64,000 nucleotides of DNA from Dillenia suffruticosa. Taxonomy: Eukaryota > Streptophyta > Magnoliopsida > Dilleniales > Dilleniaceae. The translations under genes and the position numbers were made by a program. Positions 57,390 through 64,000 of this stretch are shown here, piece by piece (the first letter of the stretch is position 1; every line of letters starts with the position of its first letter). The notes beneath the pieces are model-generated. The model worked only from the letters and a program-made list of their open reading frames with translations, made no database searches and was not told the origin of the DNA. The stretch covers positions 11,594,590 to 11,658,589 of the forward strand of contig JAVTVX010000011.1 in assembly GCA_033439265.1 (NCBI GenBank), read 5' to 3'.

Positions 57390-59756
57390 TGTCACGCCCC
57401 AATCCTCGGATCGATCACGCGACAACCGCCGCGTCGTCTCGATACACAGACAGAACCTCCCCGTACACCGAGACTTCGCAAGGCTATCAAATTTACAATA
57501 AATCATCGAAAGCATAAGACTCTTCAAAACGTGAAATCATATAATAATACACATGCAAGGAGCCCATCTGGCTTATCCCTGAATATTCAAACACATGCAT
57601 TGGCACACATCGGGGAGTAGGATCTTGTACAAGCACGCATGCGATGTGGCCATCCTAACCATTCAAAATTCTCATCTCAATAAAGCGTGTGACAAACAAG
57701 AAGTCCCAAAATATAGCCGTCGGATTTTACCAACACTTACCTGAGAAAGACAAGCCAGTATCGGTAGAGTCCTAACGGTATGAGTTGTACAGAACTTCAC
57801 AAAATCAGAGAAAAGTATCGAAATTAAGATTTACAGTCCAAATGTCCCAGTACAGATATAAACGGTTTTTTACAAAAATAATCAAGTAATTAAGATAATA
57901 AAGAACAAATTAAAAATTAGTGGATTTTATCAATACTTACCAACAACTCGGCCAGTATCAATGAAATCCGCACGGCAGGGGATGTACAGTCTTCCCTTTC
58001 CATGGTTTGAGATCTATAAATCTCCAAAAGTAACCCTACATGTGCCAAATACCTATACAATCCGCAAAAATACTACACAAACTCCGTCGAGTAGTCTCCC
58101 AACTAAGTCTCCTCTGAAAAAGGGGAAGAGAGGGGTGAGTATAGGGGTATACTCAGTGAGTGGAGTGTAATGGTGTGATTGTGTTCATAAATAATGGGTA
58201 AATGTGGGGCAGTCAAAGCATATATCATAAATAACAGTTCATATGCATAAAACAGTTCAATAAATCACAATTTACAAAATATGCATCCATGTCAATTATC
58301 ATTTCAGAAAATCTTGGGGTTCCATCGAAAAACACTTCCGTCTTAGGGCGGCCAAACCCAGACGAAATCCCGCCAATGGTTTTTCTATCAAATGTCTCAA
58401 AACAAACCCCCTACCTTGGCGTTGGCTCGTACCTCACCGAGGTGCACCAGATATAGTATGACTTCGGTAGAGGGAGGGACGTCTAACTCCCCTGCACATC
58501 CAAATCCCAAACCACGCCACCCCGTCGGGTCGCTCCGTGGTGGGAATATGACTATAGTCATCTGCGGCACCCTTCATTTCTAAATCAATCAGTTCACAAG
58601 CAATGTGTCATAATTTTCCATCAAATAATCAACAATCTCATGCCAAATCAATTCATAGAGCAATATCAAATAACATATGGTACAGAATCATTTTTAAACA
58701 CAATGGATGCATTTATACTTTATAATTCAGTTCAGACAGCCCACAGTCACAAAACAATTCGCATAAATCACGTAAAATCTTTCGAAAATCATTTATAAAG
58801 CAATTTTAAAACAGGTTTCTCATTCATGAACACAATGAACCATCCACTCACCTCTAGAGAGGGTATTCACTCCCCACACCCTATCCATACTCAAGAAATC
58901 TCCTTTCAAACTCCAATAGATTGTCCTGAAGCAACCATAACAATTCTCAAGTCATTTCTCCTCCAAACTCAAGGGTTCACAAACTTTCCTAATTTTGTTT
59001 AACCCTCATTTCTAACATTTTCTTGTTCCTATCCTCATTTTACCAATTTATTGCCATTTACATCTTTACAAAATTCATATTCACAACTCTCCTAGATTTT
59101 CTTAAATTAACATAGTTTTAGTTTCTTCTAATTTTTCCAATTCGTGGACATACATTCTAATTTTACCATATTGCAATTATTTCATAATCCTAGAGTTATT
59201 TTCAGAAATTAGCCCTTACCTGCGCAGAGAAAGGAGTGTAGATTCAGACCTAGGGTTTTCGCATTTGCCTACCTACCAAACCTTCGTATGCTGTTCGATT
59301 TAATTCGAAACCTGCAATGCTTCCGATTTGAAGCAAAATTTAGTATTTAGGTTCAATCACCAAAGGAAATTGAAATCCTAGAATATATCAATCGGAAATT
59401 CATACCACATGTACATGGGATGAATTGAAATCTCGGCTAGAGATCTCGAGGGCTTACCGATGACTGCCGAGTTGGGGTCTCTTCTGGGGTTACAGCAAAT
59501 GTCTCGGCAGAGGGCAGCACGCGAACAGGCGAGGGAGAGAAGCAGTGGGCTGTTCGCGCGCGAGGGAGAGGAGTCGCAGCTGGCGCGCATTGGAGCGCTC
59601 GCGAGATGGAGCTGCTCTCGGGCATGAGCCGCTGCGCTCGTGGGTTATAGCAGCGTGGGAGGGAAGCCGCGCGCTGCGGGCTGTGCAGCGCCCGCAGGAG
59701 AGAGAGAGAGAATCGGAGAGAGAGAGAGAGCTTGTGAATGATGGATGGAGACAATA

Positions 59757-59798
<42 letters not shown>

Positions 59799-59949
59799 TG
59801 ATGGAGGGAGGGAGAGATTTGTGAGAGGGTGAGAGACAGAGAACGCGGGAGAGAATGAGGGGGAGAGAAATTGAGGGAGAAGGAGAAAGTGAATTGGGAA
59901 AGTAACTTTCCCAAAATCCTTTTTTTTTTTTTACTTTGTCGGTTTTACA
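57390..59949 (-). repeat. Gy2 3' LTR, 2.56 kb
   Basis: TGTCACGCCCC at the left and CGGTTTTACA at the right, next to the inverse polypurine tract (59950-59966, TTCTTAACCCCCTAAAAA). On the - strand it starts TGTAAAACCG. It contains (GA)n at 59757-59795 and a moderately GC-rich part at 59500-59710. Structure parallels the solo LTRs but the sequence differs. Confidence 0.9.
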
Positions 59950-59984
59950 ATTCTTAACCCCCTAAAAATAAATTTCGTTCTTGA

Positions 59985-61540
59985 AATTTCAAAATACAAT
60001 TTATACATCAAAAAGTTACGGGTGTTGCTTCCGCATTAATTCTTCAGTCTCCCAAGTCCGTTCCTCTACTTTATTATTTCTCCACAGCACCCTAACCATA
60101 GGAATCTGCTTACTCCTCAACTATTTGATCTGCGGGTCAATGATTTTCACCGGTTGTACTTTGAAACTCAAGTTTTCTTTCAGTTCTATTGGAGGAACTT
60201 CCAATACGTGTGAGGGATCCGGCAAATACTTTTTCAGCATCGACACATAAAAAACATCATGGATCCTCTGCAATTCTGATGGCAAATCTAGTCGGTATGC
60301 CACCGCTCCAATTCTTTCAAGGATTTTAAAGGGTCCGATATAACGAGGGTTTAATTTTCCTCGTTGCTGAAATCGAACTATGCCCTTTCAAGGAGATATC
60401 TTCAAGAATACCATATCTCCCACTGTGAATTCCAATGGCCTTCTCCTTTTGTCGGCTTAACTCTTTTGCCGATCTTGAGCTGCCTTCATTCTTTCCCGAA
60501 TTAGCTTCACCTTTTCCTTGGTAGTTTCAATCAATTTTATGCTTTTAATTTTGCGTTCTCCAACTTCATCCCAACAAAGTGGAGTCTGACATTTCCTTCC
60601 GTAGAGAGCTTCATAGGGAGGCATTCCAATACTAGCTTGGTAGCTATTGTTATATGCAAATTCAATCAGCGAGAGATGCCTATCTCAACTCCCATGGAAA
60701 TCCATAACGCATGCTCTCAACATATCTTTCAACGTTTGGATTGTACGTTTAGATTGCTCGTCTGTCTGCGGATGAAATGCAGTGTTGAATTTCAATTTGG
60801 TACCCAAGGCCTCTTGTAACTTAGGCCAGAATTTGGATGTGAATCGGGAGTCTCGATCTGATACAATCGATATCGGAACCCCGTGGAGTCGGACAATCTC
60901 ATCAAGATACACCCTTGCTAACTTCTCCAAGGAATAAGTATTCTGAACTGGGAGGAAATGCGTCGATTTTATGAGTCTGTCAACTATCACCCAAATGGTA
61001 TCGTGACGACTCGGAGTACGTGGCAATCCTACCACAAAATCTATAGTAATATGCTCCCATTTCCATTCAGGTATAGGCAATGGTTGAAGCATTCCGGCTG
61101 GCTTTTGATGCTCAGCTTTGGTTTGTTGACACACCAGACATCTTGCTACAAATTCGGCTATTTCCTGTTTCAAGCCTGACCACCAATAAGTTTCTTTGAT
61201 GGTTCGGTGCATTTTAGTATTTCTGGGATACATAGCATAAGCCGAAGAGTGTGCTTCTTCCAGAATAGCCTTCCGAAACTCATCATTTTTGGGAACACAG
61301 ATCCGTTTCCCATACATGACAATATCATCCTCCCGAACATGAAAATCACTAGTTTTACCCTTGCGAACCTTTTCCACTATTTGCTTTAACTCTTCATCAG
61401 TGGTTTGAAATTCTTTAATACTGTCTACCAAGGTTGGTCAAACTTCAAATTTCGCTAATAATGCACCACTGTCATCACAAGCAATTTTGGCTCCAAGAGC
61501 ACGAAATCCCACCAGGCATGAGAGGTAAGCGTCTCCCTAA
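59985..61540 (-). pseudogene. Gy2 integrase with chromovirus-type C-terminus
   Basis: Open from 61431 to 60685: the zinc-binding His pair and CLVC (about 61270-61140), core DFVVGLP (about 61030), [12 protein letters not shown] (about 60870-60840), then [14 protein letters not shown] (about 60785-60740), where the family's catalytic Glu position reads Lys. After a TGA near 60683 homology continues in frame (HLSLIEFAYNNSYQASIGMPPYEALYGRKCQ-type region, about 60675-60590) to GPFKILERIGAVAYRLDLP and HDVFYVSMLKKYL (about 60340-60225), and ends in the WRNNKVEE-x-TWE region (about 60085-60050). Further stops fall near 60453, 60395 and 60121. A TGA near 61440 precedes this block. Inactive. Confidence 0.88.
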
Positions 61541-61542
61541 GT

Positions 61543-62684
61543 CTAAGAAGAAGATGAGGACTTGCGGCTTAAGGAATCAGCAACTACATTTGCCTTGCCC
61601 GGGTGATAATCAATGACCAAATCGTAGTCTTTGATCAGCTCTAGCCATCTCTTTTGCCTTAAATTGAGCTCCTTTTGGGTGAGCAGGTACTTGAGGCTCT
61701 TGTGGTCGGTGAAGATTCTGCAAGTGGCTCCATATAAATAATGGCGCCAAATCTTTAATGCAAATACAATCGCAGCCAATTCTAAATCATGTGTAGGATA
61801 ATTCAGCTCATGTTTCTTTAACTGTCGAGAAGCGTAGGCGATAGTTCCGCCGCCTTGCATCAAGACGCGTCTAACCCCTATTTACTGGCATCGCTGTAGA
61901 CAACATAATCATCACCGAAGGTAGGAAGGGCAAGTATGGGAGCCGTTGTGAGTCTCTTCTTGAGCTCTTGAAAACTCTGCTCATATTTATCCGTCCATTC
62001 AAATTTGATTCCTTTCCGCGTCAAACCAGACGACGGAGATGCAATTTTGGAAAAACCCTCTACGAATCTTCGATAGTAACCCGCTAATCCGAGGAAGCTT
62101 CTCACCTCAATGACATTTTTGGGTTGTTCCCATTTCAGAATTGCCTCAACTTTCTTCGGATCAACAAATATCCCTTCTCCGGATACTACATGTCCCAAGA
62201 AACCAATTTCCTTCAACCAAAATTCACATTTTGAGAATTTGGCATACAAATGCTTGTCTCGGAGAGTCTGCAACACAATCCGGAGATGATTTGAATGCTC
62301 TTCGTCATTTTTGGAGTACACAAGGATGTCGTCAATGAAAACAATGACGAACTTGGCAAGATAGGAGTGAAAAACTCGATTCATTAGGTCCATGAAAACT
62401 GCTGGAGCATTCGTTAAGCCGAAAGGCATCACCAAGAATTCATAATGTCCATACCGCGTCCTAAACGCAGTCTTGGGGACATTATTTTCCTTTATTCGCA
62501 ACTGATGATAGCCGGACCTCAAATCTATCTTGGAGAATACACTGGCCCGTTCGAGTTGATCAAACAAGTCATCAATCCTCGGCAAAGGGTATTTGTTCTT
62601 GATGGTCACCTTATTTAATTGTCGATAATCAATACACAATCGAAGAGTACCATCTTTCTTCTTGACAAAGAGAACTGGAGCGCC
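61543..62684 (-). pseudogene. Gy2 reverse transcriptase palm, connection and RNase H
   Basis: 62639-61878: [54 protein letters not shown], the intact F-I-D-D polymerase motif at about 62345-62330, [19 protein letters not shown], then the first RNase H Asp in YSDASK. A TAG at 61875-61877 and a one-base shift follow, then 61863-61543: [35 protein letters not shown] and [16 protein letters not shown]. Upstream, a TAG at about 62682-62684 separates it from the protease-side frame. Confidence 0.9.
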
Positions 62685-63382
62685 CTAAGGTGAAGTACTC
62701 GGTCGGATGAATCCCTTTCTCAACAACTCTTGGAGTTGGACTTTCAACTCTTTTAATTCTGCCGGTGCCATTCGATAAGGAGAAGTGGAGACTGGTGCCG
62801 TACCAAGAACAAGATCTATAGTGAAATCAAACTCCCGAATCAGTGGCAACCCCGGTAACTCTTCTGGAAAGACGTCCGGGAACTCATTTACCACAAGGAT
62901 ATCGCTCAGATCAGGGCTTGCTGCCGTAGTGTCAATGATATGAGCCAAATACGCTTCGCAGCCCTTATGCACTAATCTCCATGCCTCAAGAGCTGAAATC
63001 ACACAGGTCGGCAATACTCGCCGTTCACCAACGAACACAAGTAGTGGATGTCCTGCCCTACGGAATTCCACTTCTTTAGTGAAGCAATTTACTGAAGCTC
63101 GGTGAAGACTTAGCCAATCCATGCCTAGGATGGCGTCAAAGTCCTTCATATCCAACGGAATCAAATCCGCTTCAAGGATTGTTTCACCAACTTTCACTTC
63201 ACAAGACTTATGTACAAAATTTCGAATCATATGCTCTCCTAAGGGAGTAATGACCAACAGTTCTTCATCAAGAGGAACTAAATCCCTATCAGAATGTCTT
63301 GCAAATCCCGAGCTTACAAATAAATTATTCGATCCGGTATCAATGAGTATATGAGCATCCACTCCAAAAATTTTCATCATAC
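62685..63382 (-). pseudogene. Gy2 protease and RT N-terminus
   Basis: Starts at the intron-like acceptor (63382). Protease active-site LIDTGSNNLFVSS at about 63345-63307, VITPLGE, the flap-following ILGMDWL at about 63130, then the linker [15 protein letters not shown] and RT start [23 protein letters not shown]. It runs to the TAG after STSP. The ATG at 63380 lies two bases into the exon, so an independent start is possible but Gag-Pol fusion by splicing is at least as likely. Confidence 0.88.
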
Positions 63383-63521
63383 CTATAAATGTAAACCATA
63401 AACATAAACATAATCATATCATCATACTCTTTCATTCATAATCACAAATCATCAAATCATAGTTATAATCCATAGATACCACATTTTCAAATTTCAAACT
63501 TAAATTTAAATGAAAATTTAC
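63383..63521 (-). other. Intron-like interval between gag and protease of Gy2
   Basis: Donor ATAG|GTAAAT (G at 63521) and acceptor TTTATAG|GT (ending 63383), 139 bases, AT-rich. Joined, the phase is kept and gag runs directly into the protease homology at the point where related plant elements are continuous. Unspliced RNA would end Gag 12 codons into the interval (stop just before 63487). Confidence 0.65.
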
Positions 63522-63999
63522 CTATGACTACGTCAGGATTAATCTGAGCTTCTTCGTTCGTCATGGCAAAAACCCTAGCTTGAGCTCTCGGCTGAGGTCG
63601 CTGAGAGGGGGTAGCTACTGTATTGCTTCCTGTGCCCGTCCTAGGGATGGTACTAGTGGAAGGTGTCATCGAACCTGCTGGACCAATTTTGGAGCCACTA
63701 GAGGGACCTCTAACTTGCCGACTCCCTTGCCCTTCTTCTGTCAACTCAGGGCAAGAATAATGGAGGTATCCCTCCTTCCCGCAGTGATAACACCTCTTAG
63801 GTCCTCTGCACGGACCCTTGTGATACCCTTTACAAGTAGGGCAAGTCTGCATTCCACCTCCTCTGGGTCTTGCTCCCGATCCAACATTTTCAACACCAGG
63901 GGCATTCGATCTATGAATTGATTGGCTTTGAGGGAATCCAATCGATCCCGAAGCAAATCCACCACTTTGGAAGCCTGTAGTTCTGACCTTCTTAGAGCT
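63522..63999 (-). CDS. Gy2 gag, C-terminal part (runs off the window)
   Basis: The frame reads leftwards from the window edge: a Gly/Ser-rich stretch, then CPTC-KGYHKGP-C (about 63843-63808), common before the knuckle in this lineage. The knuckle CYHC-GKEG-Y-LHYS-C (about 63792-63751) has Tyr where the zinc-binding His should be. A Pro/Thr/Ser-rich stretch and the RVFAMTNEEAQ-x-NPDVVI end follow. No stop is seen in this part. The N-terminus is outside the window. The shorter frame at 63741-63965 is a shadow. Confidence 0.82.
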
Positions 64000-64000
64000 C

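Larger units (their letters stand above)
57390..64000 (-). mobile_element. Ty3/gypsy chromovirus-type element Gy2, incomplete at the window edge
   Basis: From the right on the - strand: gag, intron-like gap, protease, RT, RNase H, integrase, chromovirus-type C-terminus, polypurine tract and 3' LTR (57390-59949). Its proteins are close to Gy1 but far better preserved: most breaks are single nonsense codons. The 5' LTR and left part of gag are outside. Left TSD candidate AATGG (57385-57389). Confidence 0.93.

Noticed and set aside
1..64000. Gy1 and Gy2 as two ends of one large element
   Set aside because: They lie on opposite strands, each has its own pol, and their LTR sequences differ.

Overview
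The window looks like nuclear DNA of a flowering plant, most likely a eudicot. The background is AT-rich and intron-bearing. It carries plant LTR retrotransposons primed by initiator tRNA-Met, an RTE-type LINE, a tRNA-derived SINE, CACTA transposon debris and a small family of LRK10-like non-RD receptor-type kinases. No bacterial or organellar genes were seen. The species cannot be fixed from the sequence.

Layout: (1) 1-14367 is an old, broken Ty3/gypsy chromovirus-type element (Gy1, + strand). Its 3' LTR is split by a 5'-truncated RTE LINE (8013-13754), and the LINE is split by a solo gypsy LTR (8738-11462). (2) 14368-16425 is a broken kinase-gene copy. (3) 16436-22104 holds CACTA-type debris: an AT-rich array with a CACTA end, then a TNP2-like transposase fragment. 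(4) 22105-33018 is a decayed Ty1/copia element (CoB, - strand) with a 3.16-kb solo gypsy LTR inside its gag. (5) 33019-38508 is host DNA with a dispersed repeat and two LTR remnants. (6) 38838-41066, possibly extending to about 41693, is the only intact host gene: a spliced non-RD kinase with a long coiled-coil C-terminal tail. (7) 42795-44155 has the second copy of the dispersed repeat and a SINE. (8) 44512-57389 is a second kinase copy split by a young Ty1/copia element (CoA, 46087-57058). CoA itself carries a second copy of the 3.16-kb solo LTR. (9) 57390-64000 is the 3' LTR and most of the coding region of another gypsy chromovirus-type element (Gy2, - strand), running off the window.

Insertion order was read from target-site duplications (TSDs), found for both copia elements, all three solo LTRs, the LINE and the SINE. 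The kinase genes are the host layer. The points most worth following are a GT-AG intron-like interval exactly between gag and protease in both gypsy elements, an extra conserved ORF upstream of gag shared by both copia elements, and the kinase plus coiled-coil-tail architecture present in three copies.
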